A stretch of DNA of 64,000 bases. Origin: QWPN01 sp044238145 (lineage in GTDB: Bacteria; Planctomycetota; Planctomycetia; Pirellulales; UBA1268). The notes beneath the pieces are model-generated. The model was not told the DNA's origin, did no database searches, and was given only the letters and a program-made list of their open reading frames with translations. Position numbers and translations under genes: made by a program. The stretch is from the NCBI GenBank assembly GCA_044238145.1, contig JBIIDT010000004.1:9755-73754 (forward strand). Direction: 5' to 3'. Each line of letters opens with the position of its first letter. The first letter of the stretch is position 1. This document shows positions 8,850 through 17,984 of the stretch, one piece after another.

Positions 8850-10673
8850 GTGACCCCCGATTCGCCCACCGCCGGCCCCGAAACGACGCCCCGCCGCGGT
8901 CGGCGACGCCGGAGCCGGCCGCTCGGCGGCTGGGAGCGGCTGGGCCTGGGCGACGGTCACGAGCGGCTCGAGTCCCGCGCCATGATGGCGTCCGACGTGG
9001 GCGTCGCGATCGACGCCGGTCACGTGTGGTACATGCCCGGCACCGAGGCGACCTACACGGTCTCGGTCACCAACTTCGGCCCCGACGCAGCCACCGGGAT
9101 CGCCGTCTCGACGGTCCTCGGCAGCCAGATCGCCAGCAGCACCTGGACCGCGGCCTATTCGGCCGGCGGCTCCGGCCCCGTCGTCGGCGCGGGCAACGTC
9201 GCCGCCACGATCGCGCTGCTGGCCGGCGGCACCGCGACGTTCAGCGTCGTGTCGCGGATCGGTGCGAACGCGACCGGCACGCTCACCTCCACCGCCACCG
9301 CCTCCAAGGCCGGCGATCCCGTCGGCGGCAACGACACGGCCAGCGACGCGCTTTTGTTCGTGGCCCGGCCGCTCGTCCTCGCCGACGACACGGGCTCGTC
9401 GAGCACGTCGGCCGTGCGGGTCGTCGAGCCCGCGACCGGCGTCGAGCAGCGGCGCTTCTTCGCCTACGAGGCGGGCTTCCGCGGCGGCGTGCAGATGGTC
9501 CTCGCCGACGTCGATCGGGACGGCAGGCCCGAGGTGGTCACGGCCCCCGGCCGCGGCCGCACCGGCGAGATCCGCGTCTTCACGCTCGAAGGTACGGAGC
9601 TCGCGTCGTATCGCACGCAGCCCTTCGGCGTCGGCTGGAAGGGCGGCGTGAACGTCGCGGTCGGTGACGCCGACGGCGACGGCAAGTCCGACTTCGCGGC
9701 GGCCAAGGCGACGGGCGACGGCGCCGTGCGGGTGTTCCGCGGCCAGGGCGGCGCCGATCCGGTCGCCAACGCCGCCTTCCGCACGATCAGCCCGTTCCCG
9801 GCCACGTTCATGGGCGGTGCCACGGTGGCGTTCGCCGACATGGGCACGTTCTCCGCCGGCACGACGGTCGACGCCGGGGTGCCCGACGGTCGCGCGGAAC
9901 TCCTCATCGGCAGCGGCCCGACCCGGGCGGCGGAGGTTCAGATCCGCGATCTCTCCGCGGTGGAATCGCCCATCATCGACACGATCAGTCCGTTCAACGC
10001 CGGGTTTCTCGGCGGCGTTGCCGTGTCGGCGGCCCGCGTGAACCTCGACTCGGTGCCCGACGTCATCGTCGCCGCCGGCGTGCGTGGCAACGGTCTCGTC
10101 GAAGTGCACGACGGCCGCGTCGGGGCGGCGACGAACGCCCGGCTCGCCGCGTTCACGGCCTTCAGCGGCGGACGCTTCGCGGCCTCCTCCGCCACGGCCC
10201 TCGACACCGACGGGGACGGCCGGGCCAACGAGATCCTTGCCGGCCAGTCCGGACAGTCCGTCCGCCGCTTCTCGACGGCGGGCACCGCGCTCGGCACGCT
10301 CGCCACGGTCGCCGGCCGGCTGGCGGCGCCGGTGGCCGTGACGAACCTGGCGATCGTGACCACCGCCTCCGGCCTGCAGTACCGCGATCTCGTCGTCGGC
10401 ACGGGTGCCAAGCCGTCGTCCGCGACGGCCCGCGTGACGGTGAACTACGAGGGCCGGCTGCTCGATGGCACCCGGTTCGACGGCAACAACGGCTCGCAGT
10501 TCAACCTCAACCAGGTGATCGCCGGCTGGACCGAGGGCCTGCAATCGATGCAGGTCGGCAGCCGCCGGCAGCTCATCATCCCGGCGAACCTCGCCTACGG
10601 GTCGACGGCCCGCCCGGGCATCCCGGCCAACTCGACGCTCGTCTTCGACGTCGAACTGCTGGCGACGACCTGA
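8850..10673 (+). CDS. Exported planctomycete protein: DUF11 domain, FG-GAP-like repeats and C-terminal FKBP-type peptidyl-prolyl isomerase
   Basis: This 607-residue protein starts at a GTG with GGAG 7 bases upstream. The N-terminus is Arg-rich and carries HERLESRAMMASD (38-49), the planctomycete LExR-type motif near the start of many surface proteins. Residues about 50-170 look like a DUF11 Ig-like domain (TYTVSVTNFGPDAATGIAV). About 190-470 hold repeated FG-GAP-like calcium loops such as ADVDRDGRPE and GDADGDGKSDF, suggesting a beta-propeller. From about 507 the sequence is a clear FKBP domain: ASGLQYRDLVVGTG, VNYEGRLLDGTRFD and IPANLAYGS. An FKBP module normally sits in a periplasmic or cytosolic folding factor, so its place at the end of a propeller protein is unusual. 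Each domain is recognisable; the joint function is unknown. Confidence 0.85.
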   Translation: MTPDSPTAGPETTPRRGRRRRSRPLGGWERLGLGDGHERLESRAMMASDVGVAIDAGHVWYMPGTEATYTVSVTNFGPDAATGIAVSTVLGSQIASSTWTAAYSAGGSGPVVGAGNVAATIALLAGGTATFSVVSRIGANATGTLTSTATASKAGDPVGGNDTASDALLFVARPLVLADDTGSSSTSAVRVVEPATGVEQRRFFAYEAGFRGGVQMVLADVDRDGRPEVVTAPGRGRTGEIRVFTLEGTELASYRTQPFGVGWKGGVNVAVGDADGDGKSDFAAAKATGDGAVRVFRGQGGADPVANAAFRTISPFPATFMGGATVAFADMGTFSAGTTVDAGVPDGRAELLIGSGPTRAAEVQIRDLSAVESPIIDTISPFNAGFLGGVAVSAARVNLDSVPDVIVAAGVRGNGLVEVHDGRVGAATNARLAAFTAFSGGRFAASSATALDTDGDGRANEILAGQSGQSVRRFSTAGTALGTLATVAGRLAAPVAVTNLAIVTTASGLQYRDLVVGTGAKPSSATARVTVNYEGRLLDGTRFDGNNGSQFNLNQVIAGWTEGLQSMQVGSRRQLIIPANLAYGSTARPGIPANSTLVFDVELLATT

Positions 10674-10700
10674 GAACGGCGCCCGGCGCGAGGGCGGGCG

Positions 10701-11363
10701 TCAGCGGGTGCGACGCTTGGCCGTGCCGATGCCGAAGCCGGTCCAGAACGCGTCGCCATCGGCCGCCGGGAGGCTGAAGCCGAAGGCGGCGGCCATCTGG
10801 TGCCGGATCGCGGTCGCGGACGGTCCGCGGGCCGTCGGCGCCGGGCCGTCGGCGGCTAGCGTGGCGAACACCATCTGCCGCCCGTCTTCGGTGCCGGGGT
10901 CCGGGAGTTCCGCCTCCTGTTCGACGCCGGCCTGCTCCAGCGCGACGTCCATCGGCTCGCCGTCGCCATCGCCGTCGGCCGGAAACCCGACCGCCAAGAT
11001 CGCGAACGCCTCCTCGGGGGCCGGGCAGAAGACGAACATCGGCTCGCACCACCCATCCGCCGCGGCATCGTCGAAGAACCACGGCTCGTCGATGACGACC
11101 CACAACGCGTCGTCGACGACCCACGGCGCGTCGTCGACGATCAGGAGCGAGTCCTCGACCGGCATGATGAACGCGTCGGGCACCGGGATCGCGTCGATGG
11201 GGCCCGGCTCGCAGGCCGCATCCGTGGCCGGTGGCGAATCGATGTCGCACCACGACGCGTCCCGTTCGGGCGCGGTGTCGAGGCTGCCGAACACGGCGGC
11301 GAGCATGCCGCGGGACTCGAGCGACTCGAAGGCGAGCCGGCGGCGATCGGAGCGGTAAGCCAT
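10701..11363 (-). CDS. Acidic planctomycete protein with LExR-type N-terminal motif, function unknown
   Basis: This protein is 220 residues. The start MAYRSDRRRLAFESLESRGM has a GGAG ribosome site 8 bases upstream and contains the same SLESRGMLAA signature as other planctomycete exported proteins, including the gene at 8850. The rest is strongly acidic. Residues 60-110 hold an imperfect tandem pattern of tryptophan blocks between Asp pairs (IVDDAPWVVDDALWVVIDEP). Further on is a short DGDGDGEP stretch that could bind calcium. A basic tail (TAKRRTR) ends the protein. I recognise no enzyme family. It is convergent with the FG-GAP/FKBP gene, 27 bases apart. Confidence 0.7.
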   Translation of the reverse strand: MAYRSDRRRLAFESLESRGMLAAVFGSLDTAPERDASWCDIDSPPATDAACEPGPIDAIPVPDAFIMPVEDSLLIVDDAPWVVDDALWVVIDEPWFFDDAAADGWCEPMFVFCPAPEEAFAILAVGFPADGDGDGEPMDVALEQAGVEQEAELPDPGTEDGRQMVFATLAADGPAPTARGPSATAIRHQMAAAFGFSLPAADGDAFWTGFGIGTAKRRTR

Positions 11364-11513
11364 GGTCGGCTCCTCGAATGACGGGTGGCGAGGGGAGTGG
11401 GGACGGCTGCAGCGTCGAGCCGTCAAAGTTCATCGGTCTTTCCCAGTCGACAATCGAGGAAGGGTTTGACGCCGCCCCATGGTTCCCGCCCTGGCGGCCG
11501 TTCGCGGTCGGTT

Positions 11514-11543
11514 TTGCCCCGGCCGTGGCGGATTGCGTAATCT
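11514..11543 (+). promoter_or_regulatory. Putative promoter of the CehA-like gene
   Basis: TTGCCC (11514-11519) and TAATCT (11538-11543) are 18 bases apart. The ATG at 11550 begins 6 bases after the -10 box, so a transcript from here would have almost no leader. Only the hexamers are seen; use of the site is inferred. Confidence 0.4.
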
Positions 11544-11549
11544 GGGGGC

Positions 11550-13973
11550 ATGTCGCCCCTCCGTGGCCTCGTGGCGTTCCGTGCGGTGATCGTCGCCGCT
11601 GGCGCGATGTCGCTCGCTGCCGCGGCGGTGGCCGCCGACGTGCCCGTGTTCGCCGACGTCGCCCGGCAGCCCTTCGTGGCGGCCACCCGCCGGCTCGTCG
11701 AGGCGCTCGACCTCGCCGGCACGCCCCTCGCGGCCGCGGCGAAGGAGCGGATCGACGCGGCCGCCAAGGAGCCCGACGACGCGCAGGCCTTGCGGGCCAT
11801 CCAGGATGTGCTCGACCCGCTCTGTCTCGCCGTCGTCACGATCAACCCCGAGAGCCGCGTGAAGGTGGCCGAGGGCCCGGCCCCGAAGGAGCTCATGGAG
11901 CAGGGCTGGCGGACGTTCCTCGTCAAGGTGCGGAACGAGGCGGGCGTGAATCCTCCCCTGCGGGTCGCGAGCCCCAACGCCCTGAAGATGACCGCGCAGG
12001 GTCGTTGGCCGCGGCAGCGGCCGCAGACCGACGAGAAGCTCGTCGACCCCGCCGATCTCCCGGACCGGTTCCTCGAACTTGCCCTGCCGGCCCGGGAGCC
12101 ACTCAAGCCTGCGCTCTCGGGGCTCGAGGTCGAGTATCGGCCGGTCGAGGTCTTCTGTCGCGATGTGGGGTCGCGTGAGGCCACGCTCCAGTTCGACATC
12201 GGCGCGGGCACGCAGGACGTCGGCTTCCGCAGCGAGATTCCCGTCCTCTTCAAGGCCGTGCCGGCCGTGAAGGTGACGCTGCGGGTCGCGGACGTCGACG
12301 GCAAGCCGACGATCGCCGCGTTCACGATCCGCGACGGCCTCGGCCGGGTGTACCCGCTGCCCTCCCGGCGGCTCGCTCCCGACTTCTTCTTCCACGAGCA
12401 GGTCTACCGGGCCGATGGCGAGCACGTGCTCCTGCCCCCGGGGGACTACACGTTCGTGGTGACGCGGGGGCCCGAGTATCGCCGGCAGGAGTTCTCCGTG
12501 CGGGTGCCGGAGGCGGCCGCCCACGCGGTCGACGTGAAGCTCGAACGCTGGCTCCACGCCGCGGCCCGCGGCTGGCACTCAGGCGACCACCACGTGCATG
12601 CCGCCGGGTGCTCGCACTACGACAGCCCCACCGAGGGCGTGGGGCCCGAGGCCATGATGCGGCACGTCCGCGGCGAGGACCTGGCCGTGGGCTGCGTGCT
12701 CTCCTGGGGGCCGTGCTGGTACACGCAGAAGCAGTTCTTCGACGGCCGCGTGTCGGCCCTCTCGGCCCGCGACTCGCTCCTGCGGTACGACGTCGAGGTG
12801 AGCGGCTTTCCCTCGTCGCACTGCGGGCACCTCTGCCTGCTGCGGCTCACCGAGGACGACTATCCGGGCACGACGAAGCTGGAGGAGTGGCCGAGCTGGA
12901 CGCTGCCGGTGCTGCGCTGGGCGAAGGGGCAGGGGGCCGTCGTCGGCTACAGCCACAGCGGCCTCGGGCTCGGCACGCCGGACGTGATGCCCGACGGCTC
13001 GCGGGCGGTGCCCCCGGTGGGAGGCTTCGGCCGCGCGGCGGACTGGAAGATCACCGCGCCGGAATGGCAGGGGCGGGCGGCGACGGCGATTCCGGACGAG
13101 GCCATGCCGCGGTTCGACGGGATTGGCGCCAACGAGTTCATCGTCACCGGGGCGCTCGACGCCTGCGACTTCATCTCGGTGGGTGACACGCCGCCGGTCT
13201 GGGAACTCTCGATCTGGTACCACGCGCTCAACTGCGGCCTGACCACGCGGATCAGCGGTGAGACCGACTTCCCGTGCATCTACGACGAGCGGGTCGGCCT
13301 CGGCCGGGCCTACGTGGGCCTGGGCACGGGCGAACTCACCTACGACGCCTGGATCGAGGGCCTGCGCGACGGTCGCAGCTACTGCGGCGACGGCCGCTCG
13401 CACCTCCTCGACTTCGCCGTCGGAGGCCGGGGCGTGGGCACCCGCGGTGCGGACGGCGCCGTAAGTCGGCTCGACCTCGCCGCGCCCGGCGAGGTCGAAG
13501 TCACGTTCGCGGCCGCGGCCCTGCTCGCCGCGGAGCCGACGGCCGAGACGGAGGCCATCCGCGGCACGCGGCCCGACCAGAAGCCGTTCTGGCACGTGGA
13601 GCGGGCCCGGATCGGCGGCACGCGCAAGGTGCCCGTCGAGATCGTCGTCAATGGCCGCGTCGCCGCGACGCGGGAACTCGTCGCCGACGGCCACGTCGAG
13701 GACTTCCGCGTGCCGGTGACGATCGACCGCTCGTCATGGGTCGCCGTGCGGATCCTCCCGTCGTCCCACACGAATCCCGTCTTCGTCCACGTGGGCGGCA
13801 AGCCGATCCGTGCCAGCCGGCGCAGCGCCGCCTGGTGCGAGCGGGCGGTCGACGTTTGCTGGACGGCGAAGCACGAGAACATCCAGCCCGCCGAGCGGGA
13901 CGCCGCCCGGGCCGCCTACGACGAGGCCCGGGCGTTCTACGCCAGGGTCCGCGGCGAGTCGTCCGCCGACTAA
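11550..13973 (+). CDS. CehA/McbA-like metallohydrolase (PHP fold), exported
   Basis: This 807-residue protein has a signal peptide (hydrophobic run about 12-28 ending AAAVAADV). Residues about 30-335 are an accessory beta-rich region. The catalytic part begins with GWHSGDHHVH (341-350), the metal-binding opening of CehA/McbA-type PHP hydrolases. It continues with GYSHSG and further His/Asp-rich stretches (TGALDACDF, ISGETDFPC). Relatives named CehA and McbA are carbaryl hydrolases, but the planctomycete homologues are numerous and their substrates unknown, so no substrate is claimed. The gene has its own promoter candidate and is convergent with the Wzt gene across a family 2 repeat. Confidence 0.8.
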   Translation: MSPLRGLVAFRAVIVAAGAMSLAAAAVAADVPVFADVARQPFVAATRRLVEALDLAGTPLAAAAKERIDAAAKEPDDAQALRAIQDVLDPLCLAVVTINPESRVKVAEGPAPKELMEQGWRTFLVKVRNEAGVNPPLRVASPNALKMTAQGRWPRQRPQTDEKLVDPADLPDRFLELALPAREPLKPALSGLEVEYRPVEVFCRDVGSREATLQFDIGAGTQDVGFRSEIPVLFKAVPAVKVTLRVADVDGKPTIAAFTIRDGLGRVYPLPSRRLAPDFFFHEQVYRADGEHVLLPPGDYTFVVTRGPEYRRQEFSVRVPEAAAHAVDVKLERWLHAAARGWHSGDHHVHAAGCSHYDSPTEGVGPEAMMRHVRGEDLAVGCVLSWGPCWYTQKQFFDGRVSALSARDSLLRYDVEVSGFPSSHCGHLCLLRLTEDDYPGTTKLEEWPSWTLPVLRWAKGQGAVVGYSHSGLGLGTPDVMPDGSRAVPPVGGFGRAADWKITAPEWQGRAATAIPDEAMPRFDGIGANEFIVTGALDACDFISVGDTPPVWELSIWYHALNCGLTTRISGETDFPCIYDERVGLGRAYVGLGTGELTYDAWIEGLRDGRSYCGDGRSHLLDFAVGGRGVGTRGADGAVSRLDLAAPGEVEVTFAAAALLAAEPTAETEAIRGTRPDQKPFWHVERARIGGTRKVPVEIVVNGRVAATRELVADGHVEDFRVPVTIDRSSWVAVRILPSSHTNPVFVHVGGKPIRASRRSAAWCERAVDVCWTAKHENIQPAERDAARAAYDEARAFYARVRGESSAD

Positions 13974-13981
13974 GCCGCATC

Positions 13982-14118
13982 TGGTTTTCGTGGAGCGACG
14001 AGTTGGCCGTTTGGATGAGGTAGGCGAGGGGGTCGGCGAACGCTCGACGAGCGTGGGGCGTATCCTCGCCCCAGCGAGGAGACTTTTGCCGCCCCCGAGC
14101 CGGTGCTCCACCAAAGTC
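13982..14118 (-). repeat. Family 2 structured intergenic element, copy 2b
   Basis: The element sits between the convergent ends of the CehA-like and Wzt genes. An outer inverted repeat (TTTCGTGGAGC near 13986 against GCTCCACCAAA at 14105-14115) encloses the family core. The core stems are GGGGGCGGC/GCCGACCCCC and the hairpin TGGGGCG/CGCCCCA. The hairpin differs completely in sequence from copies 2a and 2d (ATGGCC/GGCCAT) but is equally complementary. By position it could act as a two-way terminator. Confidence 0.72.
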
Positions 14119-14151
14119 AAATGCATTCTACAGGGCGATCGGCGGGGGCGG

Positions 14152-14886
14152 TCATCGGCCCGGCTTCGTGGGTGCCGGCAGGGGCCGGCGTGCCACCACC
14201 GCGCCGTGCGCCAGCTCGATGACGGAGTCGCATTCCCGGGCGATGAGGTCCGCCGAATGGGAGGCGAGCACGAGGATGCCGGTCGAGCGGATCAGCTCCC
14301 GCAGTCGGATCGCCCCCCGCTCGCGGAAGTCCGCGTCACCCACCGCCAGCCACTCGTCCATGAGCACGATGTCGGCCGCGAAGCTGGTCACGATCGAGAA
14401 GGCGAGCCGCATCAGCATGCCGGTCGAGTAGGTTCGCACCGGCATCGCCAGGTAGTCGCCGAGGCCGCTGAACTCGGCGATCCCGGGCGTGAGGCGGAGC
14501 ACCTCGGCCCGAGAAACCCCGTGAATCAGCCCGCGAATGAGTATGTTTTCGTAGCCGGTGGCGTCCCGCTCGATGCCGAGGGCGGGGTTCACCAGGCTCG
14601 ACACGCGGCCCCGGCGGAGGACGCGGCCCCGCACCGGCTGGTAGACGCCGGCCATCACCTGCAGGAGCGTCGACTTGCCGGCGCCGTTGTGGCCCATGAT
14701 GCCGAGTCGGTCGCCCCCGGCGAGGTGCAGCGACACGTCGCGAAGGGCCTGCACCACCGTCACGCCGGTGTCCCGGCCGATCCGCCCGCCCGTGGCGGCG
14801 GCGGCGAGCGTCGACTTCAGCGACGTGGCGTGGATCCCGAAGATCGGGAACTCCACCGTCACGTTGTCGAGCACGAGTTCGGCCAT
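14152..14886 (-). CDS. ABC transporter ATP-binding protein, polysaccharide export (Wzt/TagH type)
   Basis: This 244-residue ATPase has Walker A GHNGAGKST, an ABC signature of the export type YSTGMLMRLAF, and Walker B IVLMDEWLAVGD. The ASHS switch histidine follows. The sequence FPIFG after the first strand and the YSTGM signature are characteristic of ATPases that drive export of O-antigen, capsule or teichoic acid precursors. There is no C-terminal carbohydrate-binding extension as in long Wzt proteins, so this is the short form. It starts 4 bases after the permease stop, implying translational coupling. Confidence 0.92.
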   Translation of the reverse strand: MAELVLDNVTVEFPIFGIHATSLKSTLAAAATGGRIGRDTGVTVVQALRDVSLHLAGGDRLGIMGHNGAGKSTLLQVMAGVYQPVRGRVLRRGRVSSLVNPALGIERDATGYENILIRGLIHGVSRAEVLRLTPGIAEFSGLGDYLAMPVRTYSTGMLMRLAFSIVTSFAADIVLMDEWLAVGDADFRERGAIRLRELIRSTGILVLASHSADLIARECDSVIELAHGAVVARRPLPAPTKPGR

Positions 14887-14890
14887 CCGG

Positions 14891-15697
14891 TCAGATCCAG
14901 TACACGACCCGGCGCCGGCAGGTCGCGTAGAGCGTCGCGGCGGCGGCCACCACGAGGGTGGTGAACAGGGCCAGAAACCGCCACGTGCCCGGGGCCGGCG
15001 TCGCGCCGAGCAGCGGCAGGCGGACCACGTCGAGCAGCTGGGCGAGCGGGTTCCAGAGCACGTATCGCGCCCGGCCCTGCAAGCTGTCGGGCATCCAGAA
15101 GACGGGCGTGAGGAACATCAGGAACTGCATCGCCGCGCCGGCGATCGGCGCCACGTCGCGGAACCGCGCGGTGGCGATGCCGAGGATCGTCATGATGGCG
15201 TGCAGGTTGACGAGCAGGATGAGCAGTCCCGGCAGCACGAGGAGCATCCGCGGCGTGGGCGTGATCCCCGCCCAGATCGCGACCGGCACGTAGAGCACGA
15301 GGTGGTGGGCGAACTGGATCGCGAGCCGGGCCAGGCTCCGCCACACGAAGGCGCTGAGCGGAAAGGCCGCCTGCTTGAGGTAGGGGGCGGCCGCGATGAA
15401 CACCTGGCAGCCGTCGGTGACGGCCCCCACGAGGAAGTGCCAGACGATCACGCCCAGGGCGAGGTGCGGGTAGAACCGCCGCAGGGGAACGGCGAACAGG
15501 ACCGCGTAGAGCGGCCCCATGCCCAGGAGCAGCAGCCCCATGCTGAGCGTGATCCACAGCGGCCCGAGGAGCGACCGGCGGTAGCGGAGCACGGTGTCGA
15601 ACCAGGCGAGCGTGCCCCACAGCCCGATCTGCCGCGTGCCGGCGAGCCAGTCGGCGAAGGGGCCGTCGACGGTGCTGTGGGTGGCCGGAACGGTCAT
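14891..15697 (-). CDS. ABC-2 type polysaccharide exporter permease (Wzm-like)
   Basis: This 268-residue inner-membrane protein has about six hydrophobic segments. It begins with a cytoplasmic stretch and the RYRRSLLGPLWITLSMG motif typical of Wzm/KpsM/TagG permeases. The start at 15697 (MTVPATHST) is preferred because the frame upstream is Arg-rich and unlike the family. With the ATPase immediately downstream it should form an exporter for a surface polysaccharide. The neighbouring glycosyltransferases and O-antigen-ligase-like gene fit that role. The gene is divergent from the first glycosyltransferase (15855). Confidence 0.9.
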   Translation of the reverse strand: MTVPATHSTVDGPFADWLAGTRQIGLWGTLAWFDTVLRYRRSLLGPLWITLSMGLLLLGMGPLYAVLFAVPLRRFYPHLALGVIVWHFLVGAVTDGCQVFIAAAPYLKQAAFPLSAFVWRSLARLAIQFAHHLVLYVPVAIWAGITPTPRMLLVLPGLLILLVNLHAIMTILGIATARFRDVAPIAGAAMQFLMFLTPVFWMPDSLQGRARYVLWNPLAQLLDVVRLPLLGATPAPGTWRFLALFTTLVVAAAATLYATCRRRVVYWI

Positions 15698-15854
15698 CGC
15701 TGGGCTGCCGGGAATCCGCGGGCCGCCCCGGTGGCGGCGGCTGCATGGCCGGGGTACCGTGCAGGAGCGTCCCGCGCGAACCCGACCGCGACAGTAGGCC
15801 GGAGGGTGAAGCGGGTCAAGCGACCGCGCCCCGATCGCAGGCCAGGGACCGCCC

Positions 15855-16838
15855 GTGACCGCCCCCGTGACCGTCATCGTGGTGACCCGCGACTCCGCAG
15901 CCCACGTGCGCCGCTGCCTGGAATGCCTCGCCGCACAGACGCGGCCGGCGGAACGGATCCTGGTCTACGACAACGCCAGCGGCGACGGCTCGGCTGCCGT
16001 CGCCGAGGCCGCGATCGCCGCCGACGAGCGGCTGCGCCGCCGGGCCGAGGTGCGGCGGCTCGACGCCAACCTGGGGTTCGCCGCGGCGAACAACCTGGGG
16101 ATCGCCGCCGCCTCGACGCCGCTCGTGGCGTTGCTCAACCCCGACGCCTTCCCCGAGCCCGCCTGGCTCGAGCGGCTCAACGCCGCCGCCGCGGCGCACC
16201 CCGGCGCGGCCGCGTTCGGGTCGCGGCAGATGATCGCGGAGCGTCCCGGGATCGTCGACGGCCTCGGCGACCGCTGCCACGTCAGCGGCCTCGTGTGGCG
16301 CAGCGGTCACGGCCGCCGGCTCGCGGCGGACGACCTCCGCGACGCGGACATCTTCTCCCCCTGCGCCGCCGCGGCGCTGTACCGCACCGCCGCGGTCCGG
16401 GGCGTCGGCGGCTTCGACGAGTCTTTTTTCTGCTATGTCGAGGACGTGGATCTCGGCTTCCGTCTCCGGCTCGCCGGGCATGCGGCCCGCCTCGTGCCCG
16501 ACGCGGTCGTGCACCACGTCGGCGGCGGCAGCGCGGCCGGGGGCGGCGACCGGACCGCGGTGCTCCTCGGCCATCGCAATCTCGTCTGGTGCTACGTCAA
16601 AAACATGCCGCTGCCGCTGCTGGTGGCGTTTTTGCCGCTGCACGTGCTGCACGGTATCCTCGCGGGGCTGGTGCTCGCCTGTCGCGGCCAGGCCGTCACG
16701 TTCCTGCGGGCGAAGTGGGCGGCGGTCCGCGGCCTGCCCGGCGTCTGGCGGCGGCGGGCGGAGGTGCAGGCCCTGCGGACGGCCTCCACGGCCGCGATCC
16801 TCCGGGCCCTGGACACGAGCCTGTTCGTCCGCCGTTAG
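15855..16838 (+). CDS. Glycosyltransferase family 2 protein (rhamnosyltransferase-like)
   Basis: This 327-residue GT-A fold enzyme begins at a GTG. The opening TVIVVTRDSAAHVRRCLECL and DNASGDGS form the nucleotide-sugar binding part. LLNPDAFPEPAW holds the DxD-like metal motif. GGFDESFFCYVEDVDLGFR is the ED acceptor/catalytic motif of the rhamnosyltransferase-type branch. The C-terminus has a hydrophobic stretch (LPLLVAFLPLHVLHGILAG) that may lie on the membrane. The donor and acceptor cannot be read. It is followed by a second GT2 gene in the same direction. Confidence 0.88.
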   Translation: MTAPVTVIVVTRDSAAHVRRCLECLAAQTRPAERILVYDNASGDGSAAVAEAAIAADERLRRRAEVRRLDANLGFAAANNLGIAAASTPLVALLNPDAFPEPAWLERLNAAAAAHPGAAAFGSRQMIAERPGIVDGLGDRCHVSGLVWRSGHGRRLAADDLRDADIFSPCAAAALYRTAAVRGVGGFDESFFCYVEDVDLGFRLRLAGHAARLVPDAVVHHVGGGSAAGGGDRTAVLLGHRNLVWCYVKNMPLPLLVAFLPLHVLHGILAGLVLACRGQAVTFLRAKWAAVRGLPGVWRRRAEVQALRTASTAAILRALDTSLFVRR

Positions 16839-16933
16839 AGCCTCGTATCTCGCTCGTGCGACGCCTTGGTGAACCGAATGCGGAACGCGATTGGGGGGCG
16901 CCCTTCGGTCAGGTGCGATCCAGCGGTGCACCC

Positions 16934-17911
16934 ATGGCCGTGAACGTCCGCGATCCGCAGCCCGTGTCGGTCGTGATCGTCAACTACAACGCCGGTCACC
17001 TGCTCGGCGACTGCCTCGCGGCCGCCCTCGCCCAGTGCCGCGAGGTGATCCTCGTCGACAACGCCTCCGCGGCGCCGGCGCTCGAGTCGGTACTCGGCCG
17101 CTTCGCCGGTGAGCCGCGGCTCGTGGTCGTCCGCTCGGCGACGAACCGGGGCTTCGCGGTCGGCTGCAACCTCGGGCTCGCCCGAGCCGGCGAGCCGATC
17201 ATCCTGTTTCTCAACCCCGACTGCATCCTCGCCGCCGGCGCCGTGGCGGCGCTGGTCGCCGCGCTCCGTTCCGAACCGCGGGTGGGCATGGTGGGCGGCC
17301 TGCTCACCGACGCCGCCGGGCGGGAGCAGGGGGGATCGCGGCGGACCGTGCCCACGCCGTGGCGGTCGTTCGTCCGGGCCTTCGGACTGTCGCGGTTCGC
17401 GGACCGCTGGCCGCGGCTGTTCGCCGACTACGACCTCCACCGCCGGCCGCTGCCGCGGGGGCCGATCGACGTCGAGGCGGTGTCGGGCGCCTGCACCATG
17501 GTGTCGCGGGCCGCGGTCGCCGAGGTCGGCGGCTGGGACGAGGGTTTCTTCCTGCACTGCGAGGATCTCGACCTGTGCATGCGGTTCCGGGCACGGGGCT
17601 GGCGGATCCTGTTCGTACCCGGGGCCCGGGCGGTCCACCACCGCGGGCTGTGCGGCCGGTCGCGGCCGCTGCGGGTCGAGTGGCACAAGCACGCCGGCAT
17701 GATCCGCTTCTACGCCAAGCACTTCCGCCACCAGTACCCGTTCGGGCTCATGGCCCTGGTGACGGTCGGCGTCTGGCTGCGGTTCGCCGCCATCGCAACG
17801 CGGCTGTGCGTCGCCCGCGTCGCCCGGGCTGTCGCGGCGGCCGGGGCCTGGGTCGCCTCCGGTGGCCGGCGGCCGGAAGATCGTTTTTCCCGGGCCGGCA
17901 GACTATCCTGA
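16934..17911 (+). CDS. Glycosyltransferase family 2 protein
   Basis: This 325-residue GT2 enzyme has the same plan as its upstream neighbour but a clearly different sequence: VSVVIVNYNAGHLLGDCL, VDNASAA, FLNPDCIL (DxD region), and GGWDEGFFLHCEDLDLCMRF (catalytic ED motif). A C-terminal amphipathic or membrane segment follows (FGLMALVTVGVWLRFAAIA). The ATG at 16934 directly precedes the first strand; a much longer in-frame extension upstream is antisense and frame-shadow sequence. It probably acts in sequence with the first transferase on a lipid-linked sugar exported by the Wzm/Wzt-type pair. Confidence 0.88.
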   Translation: MAVNVRDPQPVSVVIVNYNAGHLLGDCLAAALAQCREVILVDNASAAPALESVLGRFAGEPRLVVVRSATNRGFAVGCNLGLARAGEPIILFLNPDCILAAGAVAALVAALRSEPRVGMVGGLLTDAAGREQGGSRRTVPTPWRSFVRAFGLSRFADRWPRLFADYDLHRRPLPRGPIDVEAVSGACTMVSRAAVAEVGGWDEGFFLHCEDLDLCMRFRARGWRILFVPGARAVHHRGLCGRSRPLRVEWHKHAGMIRFYAKHFRHQYPFGLMALVTVGVWLRFAAIATRLCVARVARAVAAAGAWVASGGRRPEDRFSRAGRLS

Positions 17912-17984
17912 CGGCGAGGGCTCGTCCTCGCCGGCGCCGCACGACGTGCGGCGCCACCGCGTCCCACGAGGTCACCGCTCCGCG

